This document shows positions 56,201 to 64,000 of a stretch of DNA of 64,000 nucleotides, piece after piece. The notes beneath the pieces were generated by a model, which saw only the letters and a list, made by a program, of their open reading frames with translations, had not been told where the DNA came from and ran no database searches. Source of the stretch: Chitinophagaceae bacterium. Lineage in GTDB: Bacteria; Bacteroidota; Bacteroidia; Chitinophagales; Chitinophagaceae. Positions within the stretch are counted from its first letter, which is position 1. Each line of letters starts with the position of its first letter. A program made the position numbers and the translations under genes. The stretch lies in contig JADJLJ010000001.1 in assembly GCA_016710165.1 (NCBI GenBank), forward strand, positions 1,488,001-1,552,000, read 5' to 3'.

Positions 56201-59200
56201 GATATTCAGCGAGTTGCCCGGGATCCAGAGCGTATCATTATATGCATTGGAATTGGGGTCAAAAAGAGTGGCTGCATTCAGCGGTGTTAAATTCAGCGGT
56301 ATCCGGATCTCGTAATAGTTGTTCACAAAATCGGTACCCATCCGTATCACAGCTGTAAGGTCCTTATCCTTTAAATTAGGACTCACTTTCTGTGACTCTT
56401 CTGCGTGTATGTACATTTCCAGCTTCCGGAACTGGCGCAGGTCACGGTTGGCAAAGGTCTGCTGTACACCCCGGGCATCTCCTTTAGCCAGGTTGCACAG
56501 CTGCAGGCTCATGGCCTGTTCGTTAAGCAGCAGGTTCACGCCGTTGTTGCTGAGTGTCTGCACCCGTTGTATCTCTGTAGGCGTACGGTATGGCAATGGG
56601 GTACGCTTGTCATTTTCTTCAATATTAACCGCACCCTGGTTGAACGTGGTAGGCCCCGGGGGTAACTGGGTATAAATTCCGTTGGTATCGATCCGGTACT
56701 GGAACTTGCGCCATACATTGCGGGTAAGCTGAAGTTCTCCAAAACGCAGTACAACACTGTCGGTAAAATCAGTGAGGAACATACGCATGAAACGGATGGA
56801 TTTAAAATCGGGGATGTTACCGATCTTACGGTCGTATTGCCCGATGGGGATACGGAACTGGTACCAGGTCTCCGTCCGCTGCGATCCATCCACCAGGTTT
56901 ACCGTAACCGGTTTTTTATCAACTATAAAATTGGTACCGATGCTCATTTCAGGGGCATTCACCGGCTTCAGGTCAACGATGTACTGAAAATACTCTTCGG
57001 TCTGGTTCAGTGTATTGTCCCGGTTCAGGTCTTCCGCATCCGGGTATAATGTGGCCGCCGATGAATAGGATGTACCGGTTGTAGCAACAGGCGAATTGCC
57101 TTCGGGACTATTGAATTTTTTATACCTGCCTAAGATACCCAGGTTCTGCTGGTCGAAATCATCGCCCCGGTAATAATGGTAATTATCTGTAGAAGCATCC
57201 AGCAAGGCGTCCTGGTAAGCTTTTGAACCGGTACCGAAATTTGCCTGCAGTTGGGCCAGGTAAGCATTCCGTTTATTCGCTTCAGCCGTGTCATCCAGTC
57301 CGTCAAAACCAAGGTCCTGGTATTTACGGTCGTTGGGGTCGTTGCTGAATGCATTGGTAACCTGCACCGGGTTCAGGGGCACCCTGCCCCAGTTTGAGTT
57401 CTCCACCGGCGAAGGCGCATTGGGAGTTGGTAATCCGTTCTCATAAAAACGTTTCCCATCCTTTAATACATCTTCCGAAATATTACCCAGGTTAAAATAT
57501 AGTTTACCGCCTGTGGAATTTGCTATGGTTGGATTTTTAGGCGAGTTGATAAAGGGGTCCTGCAGCCAGAATTCAATGAACTCAATATTGGCTGTTTCAA
57601 AATCGGGCTGATCGATGGAACGCATGAGCCCTCCCCAGCGTTGGGTGGGGTTCAGTAATTTGCCGCTTGCGTTGATGGTGGTTGCATCATAATTGTACGG
57701 GCCTTTATCGGTCGGGTAATACGCCAGGTCAAATGTCACCAGTTGGCTTTCACCAAAGCCGGTGGTACGCTGCGGAAAGATCTCCCGCTGGTAAACCTGC
57801 CGTACCCGGGGATCGCTCAATTCCACGCGGTCGCCGATGGGATTGTTGGAAGCCCGGTACTGCTGCAGTATAGGTTCGATCTGGTACCAGGCAACCTTTG
57901 CCCTGTTCCTTCCCGCATTGATATCGTCATTCAACGAAGCTTCCGGGAACAGTAATGTATTGGTTCCTTTTGCAGTAGCTCCCAGCGGTACGGATGACAA
58001 TGCCCAGCTGATCGGCGGGAATCTCAGGTCGAGCCCGGATTGTGTGCCGTCGAAATCATCTATGTTGATGATGCCTTTTGAACCCCTGCCGATCTGTGGT
58101 GCATGACCGGGTTTAAGGAAAGCGCCTTCGGCAAAAAAGTTAACGGAAGAAGGGGCAGTGGTCTGGTAAAAAGGAAGTTTATCCAGCAACTTGGTTATCC
58201 GGGGTGCATCGGTTTTATAGTTCACATCCAGCCCGTACATGGTATTGCGGATAGGCTCATTGGTGCCGCCGGCATTGTTGTTATCGTAACTTACCTTACT
58301 GAAGAAAGGCCTTTCGCTCAGCCGCACAATGGTACCGCCGATCGACAATTGTTTTTTGGCAGTATTCTTCGCCATATAATCCCAGCGCAGGGCCATGTAG
58401 CTCCGTTGCTGCAGACCAAACGTGGCATTGTTCTCATAGTTCACCTGCACAGGTATGCCCGAGTTAATGATGGCGGAGTTCGTTATTTTAATGGTACCCA
58501 GGTCGTAGTTAATGTCATAATCTATTCCTTCGATCAATTGGCGCCCGCCCGCCGATACCGTAACCGAACCACGGGGAATGTTATAGCCAATGCTGATATC
58601 GGAAGATCCGGAGATCTTTGCCGAACCCTTCAGTACAAAGCGGTTCAGGTTGGGATATTGCTGCGCCACTGCTTTTATGGAATCATACAGGGCATAGTAC
58701 AAACTGTCTTTTATAAATGGCTGGTTGGGGTTTGTATAGATCCCTTTGGCAAGGTCACGGCCAAAAGGTTCCAGCACCGGGAACATCACCCGGCTGTATT
58801 GCGAATAAACAGTAAACCCTTCCACATAATCAAACACGCCATCGGGTTGTGGATCGAGCTGGTTGTTCAACCGGTCGAGGTTGATGAGTGAGATGATCGG
58901 GAAGCCCTGGTTCTTATCCCCGAAAGGAACATAACGCTTCCAGCCAAGTCCCGGCTCCTGGTAAAGGACATCCAGTTTAAAATCGGTGGGGGTCAACGTA
59001 CCATATCCAATTGCATACACATTTTTCATCATCAGGCTCCAGATGGGCAATGTTGGGCGCTGTGATGTTGCCTTCAATAATTTCAGGAACAATATTTTTT
59101 GTGTGGCCTGTGCACTATCCGGCGGCAGGTCCTGCGAGAACTCACCTACCTGGTAGATCTTTCCATTATAGGAATACTGGTAGGCAACGGCAAGCACTTC

Positions 59201-60565
59201 ATCTGTCTGGAGGGGCTGGCTAAGGGAGAGGAAACCTGCCTGCCGGTTATAGATATATTGAGTGGAATCAAGTTTGCGGGCAAATGTTTTTTCAAAATCC
59301 TGTACAGGCTGCAAGCCCAGTCCAACCAGGTTATTGAACACCAGCGAAGAACTGCGGTTTGCCGGGTTTGAAATGATGTTAGCATACAAAGGGTTTGTTC
59401 CGTTGGTAGGGATTTGTGAATTAGGCCCACCGCTTTCACCCAACCCGGCCAAACCAACCACATCCCTTGTCTCGGTGGTGGTGCCATTGCGGTTGGTAAC
59501 CCATACTTCCAACCGCAGTATCTGCACGGGGGCAGTAATGGCCGGCAGTCTTTCCATCACCTTATTGTAGTTCTCTTTGAAATACTGTGCCAGTAAAAAG
59601 TGCCTGTTCTCCTCATACTCATCTGCTTTCAGTTCAAATAGCTGCGATGCGGTACCTCCCTGCAGGTTGGCAGACTGGCGCTGTGATTTCTGATTGGCCA
59701 CTACACCGGTAACAAACAGTTTTCCAAACTGCACCGTGGTCTTGATACCGAATAATTGCTGCGCACCGGGGATCAGGGTACTCCGGGAAGGAAAGGAAAT
59801 GTTTCCCAGTTCCAGCCGTTTGATGATCTCGTCATCCAGGCCGGTATAGTCCAGTTTAAGCTGGTTGTCCTGGCCAAAGTTTGCCAGGGTATTGTAGCTG
59901 ATCGGGAATTTCAGTTTGCCGCCTATGTCTGCATTCACATTCACCTGGGCATTCATGTCAAAATCAAAACCACCATTCTTCCGGGCCCTTTCAGGAAGGG
60001 TCGGGTTCTTGATATTCTGTCCCTGGTAGCCGGCAGTAAGGTCCACATTGCCCTGGGGGGTGATGGATATCTTGCCGTTACCAAACAGGCGGTTGAATAA
60101 ATTATCGTACAAAGACAGTTTGGGTTTCACCCGGCCCCTGTTGAGTACATTCATCAGGTTGGCCCTTTTCTGAAAATATTCGGTCTCGGACTGTTTGCCC
60201 CGTATTTTCCAGTATTCTTCAAAGCTGTAGCTGGTGGTGGTTCGGTAGTACCTGTTGCCTATTTTTTCATACACGATGTAGCGGCGTGTCTTGGGGTCGT
60301 ACACCACCGAATCCCGGATATTAGAGGGATCTTTAAGGTTGAATGTAGTACGCTGCTCGCTGGAAAGGACATCCCCTCTCCGGTCGCGGATGGGATAGGG
60401 CAGATTGCCGGTAGGTACGGTATCAACTTTATTGGGTAAAACGGTTGGGTAGTGAGGTTTGGCCGAAGCAGAAGCCGGCTGAAGCAGGCATAGGGTTGCC
60501 ACCAATACGACAAAGCCAATCAGTTTTGATCTTTTTATTCTAATAAGCAACATCCGGTAAATCAA
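53231..60565 (-). CDS. sprA: T9SS outer-membrane translocon SprA (Sov)
   Basis: A 2444-residue single-chain barrel, the outer-membrane channel of the type IX secretion system and needed for gliding in relatives. Signal peptide (about 1-37, LLQPASASAKP). SprA features: YPIRDRRGDVLSSEQRTTFNLKDPSNI near the N-terminus, GNVDLTAGYQGQNIKNPTLPERARKNGGFDFDMNAQVNVNADIGGKL, PGAQQLFGIKTTVQFGKLFVTGVVANQKSQ, FFAEGAFLKPGHAPQIG, NIDDFDGTQSG and the long C-terminal strand series ending VQIRISLTQ. Length matches SprA/Sov (about 2400-2500). The frame is unbroken over 7.3 kb. It starts 16 bases after ruvA, an adjacency also seen in other Bacteroidota, and serves the type A and type B cargo encoded in this window. 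Confidence 0.98.
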   Translation of the reverse strand: MIYRMLLIRIKRSKLIGFVVLVATLCLLQPASASAKPHYPTVLPNKVDTVPTGNLPYPIRDRRGDVLSSEQRTTFNLKDPSNIRDSVVYDPKTRRYIVYEKIGNRYYRTTTSYSFEEYWKIRGKQSETEYFQKRANLMNVLNRGRVKPKLSLYDNLFNRLFGNGKISITPQGNVDLTAGYQGQNIKNPTLPERARKNGGFDFDMNAQVNVNADIGGKLKFPISYNTLANFGQDNQLKLDYTGLDDEIIKRLELGNISFPSRSTLIPGAQQLFGIKTTVQFGKLFVTGVVANQKSQRQSANLQGGTASQLFELKADEYEENRHFLLAQYFKENYNKVMERLPAITAPVQILRLEVWVTNRNGTTTETRDVVGLAGLGESGGPNSQIPTNGTNPLYANIISNPANRSSSLVFNNLVGLGLQPVQDFEKTFARKLDSTQYIYNRQAGFLSLSQPLQTDEVLAVAYQYSYNGKIYQVGEFSQDLPPDSAQATQKILFLKLLKATSQRPTLPIWSLMMKNVYAIGYGTLTPTDFKLDVLYQEPGLGWKRYVPFGDKNQGFPIISLINLDRLNNQLDPQPDGVFDYVEGFTVYSQYSRVMFPVLEPFGRDLAKGIYTNPNQPFIKDSLYYALYDSIKAVAQQYPNLNRFVLKGSAKISGSSDISIGYNIPRGSVTVSAGGRQLIEGIDYDINYDLGTIKITNSAIINSGIPVQVNYENNATFGLQQRSYMALRWDYMAKNTAKKQLSIGGTIVRLSERPFFSKVSYDNNNAGGTNEPIRNTMYGLDVNYKTDAPRITKLLDKLPFYQTTAPSSVNFFAEGAFLKPGHAPQIGRGSKGIINIDDFDGTQSGLDLRFPPISWALSSVPLGATAKGTNTLLFPEASLNDDINAGRNRAKVAWYQIEPILQQYRASNNPIGDRVELSDPRVRQVYQREIFPQRTTGFGESQLVTFDLAYYPTDKGPYNYDATTINASGKLLNPTQRWGGLMRSIDQPDFETANIEFIEFWLQDPFINSPKNPTIANSTGGKLYFNLGNISEDVLKDGKRFYENGLPTPNAPSPVENSNWGRVPLNPVQVTNAFSNDPNDRKYQDLGFDGLDDTAEANKRNAYLAQLQANFGTGSKAYQDALLDASTDNYHYYRGDDFDQQNLGILGRYKKFNSPEGNSPVATTGTSYSSAATLYPDAEDLNRDNTLNQTEEYFQYIVDLKPVNAPEMSIGTNFIVDKKPVTVNLVDGSQRTETWYQFRIPIGQYDRKIGNIPDFKSIRFMRMFLTDFTDSVVLRFGELQLTRNVWRKFQYRIDTNGIYTQLPPGPTTFNQGAVNIEENDKRTPLPYRTPTEIQRVQTLSNNGVNLLLNEQAMSLQLCNLAKGDARGVQQTFANRDLRQFRKLEMYIHAEESQKVSPNLKDKDLTAVIRMGTDFVNNYYEIRIPLNLTPLNAATLFDPNSNAYNDTLWIPGNSLNIDLQTLVRLKQNRNEDVTASPSVIYRQPQGSGQTYSVMGNPNLAEIRGVLIGIENTNSLNPACAEVWVNELRLSSIDETGGWAALGRLDVNLADLGTLSISGNTHTQGFGTLEQRANDRFRDNFYQFDVSANLELGKLLPKSAALSIPVFASYSQNVSTPEYDPYDMDVKLKDKLKNVSGSVKDSIRNNAIEFNSTTAVNLTNVRKNKTSTKAPRIYDISNFDISYSYLKTKSHTPLIESNEVVKHRYGLGYNFSPKPRYIEPFKRLFRKTKTHWFDLVKEFNFNLVPSQLTFRADVNRQFGAIRPRSVGASKYSIPETYDKYYTFQRDYILRWNLTRSLNFDFTATNNSRIDEPAGRIDTKEKKDTVWRNLLKGGRNTLYNHTANFTYTVPTSKLPLLDWTTMNLRYQASYTWVGASRLAVELGNIIENGQQKEGTLQLDFNRLYQKSKWLRQLDQPSNIDDRAKWRNRITKVKDTVIKKNGKKVVKTRKIVDKTAMPYVGGVQKVFGKLITSVKQVNVSLSENAHTRLPGYTDSTKYVGQNWKSMAPGVDFILGRQPDTAWLNRASAKGLITRDTTFNSVFTQSFDQRLTLSAQLEPIRDLNITLNLSKTFNKNYSETYRFLDTSGGTNHSFNHLNPYTGGGFDVSYIAFKTLFGKFDPNRVSETFKKFQDYRVIMSERLGKANPYSNNQVGADGYYYGYGKYAIDVLIPSFIAAYTGQDPKSVSLIRQSNPNIKSNPFRGIIPKINWKLDYSGLSKIKGLDKYITNFTLSHGYTGNLSMNGFTSALLYQDVSRFGYPSFYDTVSKNFIPYFLVPNLSIGEQFSPLIGVDMMFTNQLQARVEYAKTRQLSLSLVDFQLSEVRSTEFSIGAGYRKRGLKNPLSFLNVKWPKFLTPKGSTGNKLENEINFRLDFKIRDNVTANSRLDQDNNFATGGSRDITISPSIDYFLNNRVNIKLYFDQRRVNPYISSSAPIVNTRAGVQIRISLTQ

Positions 60566-60581
60566 TTAAAGTCGAATTCTT

Positions 60582-61166
60582 TCAAATGGCTTTAAGCGCT
60601 TTTTTAATTAAATCTTCTAATTTCAATACAGATGGTTCGGCAAGGATGACTTTTTGGATGGATTGTTCTGCCTGTGATCTCGGGATCCCGAGGGCAGTCA
60701 AAGCATTTAACGCATCCTGTTCCAAACTATTGCCCACATGTACGGAAAGGTTTGTATCCAGGGACTGTTTCCCCATTTTATCTCTCAGCTCCAGAACGAG
60801 TCTTTCGGCTGTTTTCTTTCCAATTCCTTTGACGCTCTCCAGCAGTTTTACGTTGCCTTGAATGATGGCCCTGCTCAGTTCCTCCGGTTTCAGGGACGAC
60901 AGCATCATCCGGGCGGTAGCCGCCCCCACACCCGAAATACCGATCAAAAGCAGGAACATGTCTTTTTCTCCCCTGTCAAAAAAACCATACAACACATGGC
61001 CGTCTTCTTTCACCTGCAGGTGGGTGAACAGCTTACCTTCCTCCAGGTTTTGAATATGGGAAAAGCTGTTAAAACTGATATGAACTTCAAACCCGATCCC
61101 ATTCACATCTACATAAACCAGGGCCGGGCTTTTATACGTAAACTTTCCGTGCAGGTATGCGTACAT
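60582..61166 (-). CDS. ruvA: Holliday junction branch-migration protein RuvA
   Basis: A 194-residue DNA-junction-binding subunit of RuvABC. Domain I (about 1-65: MYAYLHGKFTYKSPALVYVDVNGIGFEVHIS), two helix-hairpin-helix motifs in domain II (LLIGISGVGAATARMMLSSL and LESVKGIGKKTAERLVLEL) and the short flexible linker before domain III (DALNALTALGIPRSQAEQSIQKV), which contacts RuvB. It is complete. sprA follows at 16 bases, probably in one transcript although the functions are unrelated. It is divergent from fabH. Confidence 0.96.
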   Translation of the reverse strand: MYAYLHGKFTYKSPALVYVDVNGIGFEVHISFNSFSHIQNLEEGKLFTHLQVKEDGHVLYGFFDRGEKDMFLLLIGISGVGAATARMMLSSLKPEELSRAIIQGNVKLLESVKGIGKKTAERLVLELRDKMGKQSLDTNLSVHVGNSLEQDALNALTALGIPRSQAEQSIQKVILAEPSVLKLEDLIKKALKAI

Positions 61167-61298
61167 AATTAATATACAGTCAATAGCGAAAATAAGGATA
61201 ATTTGCCAGCAATAACCGTTAAAATAAGGGTAAGGTTTTTTCTGTATTTTTACTTTTCCTTAATGCATTAAAACATACTTAGTTAAACACCGGGTTTC

Positions 61299-62294
61299 AT
61301 GCAAAAAATAAACGCTGCTGTAACAGCCGTAGGTGGGTACGTTCCCGAATACAGGCTTACCAATCTCGAACTGGAAAAAATGGTTGACACAAACGACGAA
61401 TGGATAAGAAGCCGGACAGGAATTGAAGAAAGACGGATCCTGAAAGAAGAGGGAAAAGGCAGCAGCGACCTGGCAGCCCCGGCTGTCCTGGAAGTATGCC
61501 GCAAGCGGGGCATCAGCCCGGAAGAGATCGATTGCCTGATCTGTGCCACGGTTACCCCCGACCTGGTTTTTCCCGCTACCGCCAACATAATCTGCGATAA
61601 GACCGGCGCCAAAAATGCTTTTAGTTTTGACGTGGGTGCAGCCTGTTCAGGCTTTTTGTATGCGTTAACCACCGGCGCTGCATTCATCGAGAGCGGCCGC
61701 TATAAAAAAGTGGTGGTGGTAGGGGTAGACAAGATGAGCAGCATCATTGACTACAGCGACCGTACCACCTGTATCATTTTTGGTGACGGGGCCGGTGCTG
61801 TTCTGCTGGAAGAGAACAAGGAAGGCAATGGCATACTGGACAGTATCTTAAGAACAGACGGAGCCGGAAGGCAGTTCCTTCATATGAAGGCAGGTGGTTC
61901 AGTAAAACCATCCACGGTGGAAACCGTTCTTGCCAAAGAACATTATGTGTACCAGGAAGGCCAGGCTGTTTTTAAATTTGCAGTTAAAGGAATGGCCGAT
62001 GTCAGCTATGAACTGATGCAGCGGAATAACCTGAGCGCTGATGATATTGCCTGGCTGGTGCCGCACCAGGCCAACCTGCGTATCATTGATGCCACGGCCA
62101 GCCGCATGGGATTGCCCAAAGAAAAAGTAATGATCAACATTCAGAAATACGGCAATACTACTGCCGGTACTTTGCCGTTATGCTTGTGGGAGTGGGAAAA
62201 GCAATTGAAAAAAGGCGACAACCTGATACTGGCTGCTTTTGGGGGAGGTTTTACCTGGGGCGCCACCTGGCTTAAGTGGGCTTACAACAGTTGA
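61299..62294 (+). CDS. fabH: 3-oxoacyl-ACP synthase III
   Basis: A 331-residue KASIII that condenses an acyl-CoA primer with malonyl-ACP to start fatty acid synthesis. [13 protein letters not shown] holds the catalytic Cys (near 113), [11 protein letters not shown] the His and KYGNTTAGT the Asn. [17 protein letters not shown] is the typical N-terminal motif, and the glycine-rich FGGGFTWGA the C-terminus. In iso-fatty-acid-rich Bacteroidota FabH prefers branched CoA primers; that is known for the group, not read from this sequence. The usual plsX-rpmF neighbours are absent, so it may be one of several FabH copies. Confidence 0.95.
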   Translation: MQKINAAVTAVGGYVPEYRLTNLELEKMVDTNDEWIRSRTGIEERRILKEEGKGSSDLAAPAVLEVCRKRGISPEEIDCLICATVTPDLVFPATANIICDKTGAKNAFSFDVGAACSGFLYALTTGAAFIESGRYKKVVVVGVDKMSSIIDYSDRTTCIIFGDGAGAVLLEENKEGNGILDSILRTDGAGRQFLHMKAGGSVKPSTVETVLAKEHYVYQEGQAVFKFAVKGMADVSYELMQRNNLSADDIAWLVPHQANLRIIDATASRMGLPKEKVMINIQKYGNTTAGTLPLCLWEWEKQLKKGDNLILAAFGGGFTWGATWLKWAYNS

Positions 62295-62407
62295 ACATAA
62301 CCGGTAAACAGGTTTTGTTGGCCAGTTGACCAACAAAGGTTCAGGAGCAGGCAACCTGAAGCGGGACCAGGGAATCTTTATCGTATATCTATGAATAAAT
62401 TCATTGT

Positions 62408-64000
62408 ATGAAAAAAACTATACTCTTTCTCTTTATTGTTTTGCTGGCAGGTATCACAGAAAGCCATGCCCAGTTCTCCCGTTATATCGTACGCCTGAAA
62501 GACAAGGGAACAAACCCGTTTTCACTTTCCAATCCATCGCAATACCTTACGGCAAGGGCGATACAACGCAGGACCCGTTACAATATAGCCATTGATTCTT
62601 CGGACCTGCCGGTCACACCAAGATATATTGACAGCATTCGCTTAGCAGGTGCAGTAACCATTATCAATACATCAAAATGGCTGAACCAGGTTGCCATTCA
62701 AACCACCGATGCAGCAGCGCTGGCTAAAATAAACAGTTTCCCTTTTGTGATAGGATCCGCACCCATAGGCAGCAGGCCCGGGCAAAGCAACAGGCCGGTA
62801 AATAAGAAATTTGATGTGGAGCTGAATGAAATACCACAAGGGCCAACTTCTTCCATAATCACAGCCGATTACTATAGCTATGGCCAAAGCTATGGACAGG
62901 TGCATCTTCACAATGGCGAATTTTTACACAACCGTGGTTTCAGGGGGCAGGGAATGCATATGGCTGTTTTGGATGCCGGCTTTTTAAATTACCTGACCTT
63001 ACCCACTTTCGACAGCATCCGGAATAATAACCAGATCCTGGGCACCTGGGATTTTGTGGCAGGTCATGCAAGCGTTAATGAAGATCATCCACATGGCATG
63101 AACTGCCTGAGTACCATTGCGGCAAATATGCCCGGGGTATTTATGGGTACTGCACCAAAGACCTCTTTTTATTTATACCGTACCGAAAATGCGGCCACGG
63201 AATACCCGATCGAAGAACAGAACTGGATCGCCGGTATGGAAAGGGCCGACAGCTTAGGCGTAGATGTGACATCCACTTCGCTGGGCTATTTTAATTTTGA
63301 TAATGCCATCTTCAATTACACGTATGTGAACATGGATGGCAATACCACCATGAGCGCTAAAGGGGCCGACCTTGCCGCAAAGAAAGGAATGCTGCTGTTG
63401 CTGGCGGCCGGCAATGAAGGCAACTCTGCCTGGCATTATATCATCACCCCATCAGATGCCGACAGTGTAATGGCAGTAGGCGCCGTTTCCGTAGCAGGGA
63501 ATGTTGGTAGTTTCAGCAGTTATGGCCCCAGCAGCGACGGGCAGATCAAACCTTCCGTTGCAGCAGTAGGAGTAAGTGCAGTAATTGCCAATTCATCAAC
63601 AGGCCAGCCCACATTTGGTAGCGGAACCTCATTTGCCTGCCCGAACATGGCGGGTCTTGCCACCTGTTTATGGCAGGCTTTCCCCGAAATAAACAACATG
63701 GGCATCATTAATACCATGCAGCAGGCGGCAACAAAAGCAACCAGCCCCGACAACCGGGTCGGTTACGGAATACCCGATATGAAAAAAGCTTTTGTGATGC
63801 TGGTAAAACAATTATTCACACAACAAACACCCCAGGTTTCCAATTGCAGCGTTACCTTACAATGGAACGTAAAAACAGATTCGGTGATCAGTGTGGTGGT
63901 AGAAAGAAAATTACCCGCCGATCTCAATTATACGACCGTGAACACACAAAATTCAACCGGCGCTTTTGCTGCAAGAAATTTTTCATTCACCGATGACCTG
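62408..64000 (+). CDS. Subtilisin-like (S8) serine protease, C-terminus off the window
   Basis: 531 residues are visible and the frame is still open. Signal peptide (about 1-22, TESHAQ). An inhibitor-I9-like prodomain region follows (about 23-170). The S8 catalytic triad is present: Asp in GMHMAVLDAGF, His in EDHPHGMNCLSTIAA, Ser in FGSGTSFACPNMAG. The oxyanion Asn lies in LLLAAGNEGNSAW. The last visible part (TVNTQNSTGAFAARNFSFTDD) begins a beta domain, and a T9SS C-terminal domain probably follows beyond the window. Secreted proteases of this design degrade extracellular protein. It lies 113 bases after fabH. Confidence 0.93.
   Translation, partial: MKKTILFLFIVLLAGITESHAQFSRYIVRLKDKGTNPFSLSNPSQYLTARAIQRRTRYNIAIDSSDLPVTPRYIDSIRLAGAVTIINTSKWLNQVAIQTTDAAALAKINSFPFVIGSAPIGSRPGQSNRPVNKKFDVELNEIPQGPTSSIITADYYSYGQSYGQVHLHNGEFLHNRGFRGQGMHMAVLDAGFLNYLTLPTFDSIRNNNQILGTWDFVAGHASVNEDHPHGMNCLSTIAANMPGVFMGTAPKTSFYLYRTENAATEYPIEEQNWIAGMERADSLGVDVTSTSLGYFNFDNAIFNYTYVNMDGNTTMSAKGADLAAKKGMLLLLAAGNEGNSAWHYIITPSDADSVMAVGAVSVAGNVGSFSSYGPSSDGQIKPSVAAVGVSAVIANSSTGQPTFGSGTSFACPNMAGLATCLWQAFPEINNMGIINTMQQAATKATSPDNRVGYGIPDMKKAFVMLVKQLFTQQTPQVSNCSVTLQWNVKTDSVISVVVERKLPADLNYTTVNTQNSTGAFAARNFSFTDDL

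Noticed and set aside
58103..58891. A 262-codon plus-strand open frame opposite sprA
   Set aside because: Antisense shadow of a conserved 2444-codon gene; no signal, domain or promoter was seen.

Overview
The window reads as a chromosomal segment of a Bacteroidota bacterium, most likely family Chitinophagaceae or a close relative. The signs are a SusC/SusD pair, a TonB-dependent receptor, the gliding/type IX secretion (T9SS) translocon SprA, type A and type B T9SS-sorted adhesins, phosphosulfolactate synthase ComA, GLPGLI-like and DUF4105 proteins, and promoters of the Bacteroidota kind (-7 box TAnnTTTG, sometimes with TTG or TTTG at -33). No rRNA, tRNA or CRISPR array was found. Layout: 1-1.5 kb, C-terminally cut htpG. 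1.6-9.7 kb, a surface locus of a TonB-dependent receptor, a DUF5689/choice-of-anchor lipoprotein and a lamin-tail T9SS substrate, divergent from a secreted endonuclease/exonuclease/phosphatase. 9.7-14 kb, a PolB-type 3'-5' exonuclease and the fusA-rpsG-rpsL translation block. 14-20 kb, ilvE, a possible HolD-like protein, rdgB, a thioesterase, and the minus-strand aroE, comA and TPR genes. 20-25.5 kb, small secreted proteins, yidC, rplY, prs, radC. 25.5-26.1 kb, a four-helix-bundle (23S-IVS-type) gene interrupted by a MITE. 26-32.4 kb, SusC-SusD-lipoprotein. 32.6-35.4 kb, a PorV-like barrel overlapping a broken helix-hairpin-helix barrel gene. 35.4-40.1 kb, folD, queE, a PorE-like OmpA protein and dprA on the plus strand. 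40.1-42.9 kb, a glycosidase-like lipoprotein and guaB. 43-53 kb, a repeat-rich stretch with a DUF4105 membrane protein, a broken alpha/beta hydrolase, two tandem paralogous type B T9SS proteins, an SDR and a small secreted protein. 53.2-61.2 kb, sprA with ruvA. 61.3-64 kb, fabH and a truncated subtilisin-like protease. How the genes fit together: the cell-surface theme is strong. SprA is the T9SS outer-membrane channel; the lamin-tail protein and the two type B proteins are probable cargo; the PorV-like and PorE-like proteins resemble T9SS-associated barrel and peptidoglycan-binding components; YidC inserts inner-membrane proteins. Two themes go beyond gene content. First, short palindromic or repeated DNA has entered intergenic and coding DNA: a 20-bp palindrome encoding LPAGRQG inside HtpG, a MITE with perfect 20-bp inverted repeats and an 8-bp target duplication inside the four-helix gene, A/T heptad arrays that encode signal-peptide cores, CCCCT/AGGGG tandem arrays, and a GTCAGAC iteron-like array abutting sprA. 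Second, many genes carry single-base frameshifts (htpG, prs, folD, the 20.3 kb gene, the HHH barrel gene, the hydrolase and the first type B protein). These include essential genes and one compensated pair, so most are probably indel errors in the sequence rather than true pseudogenes.
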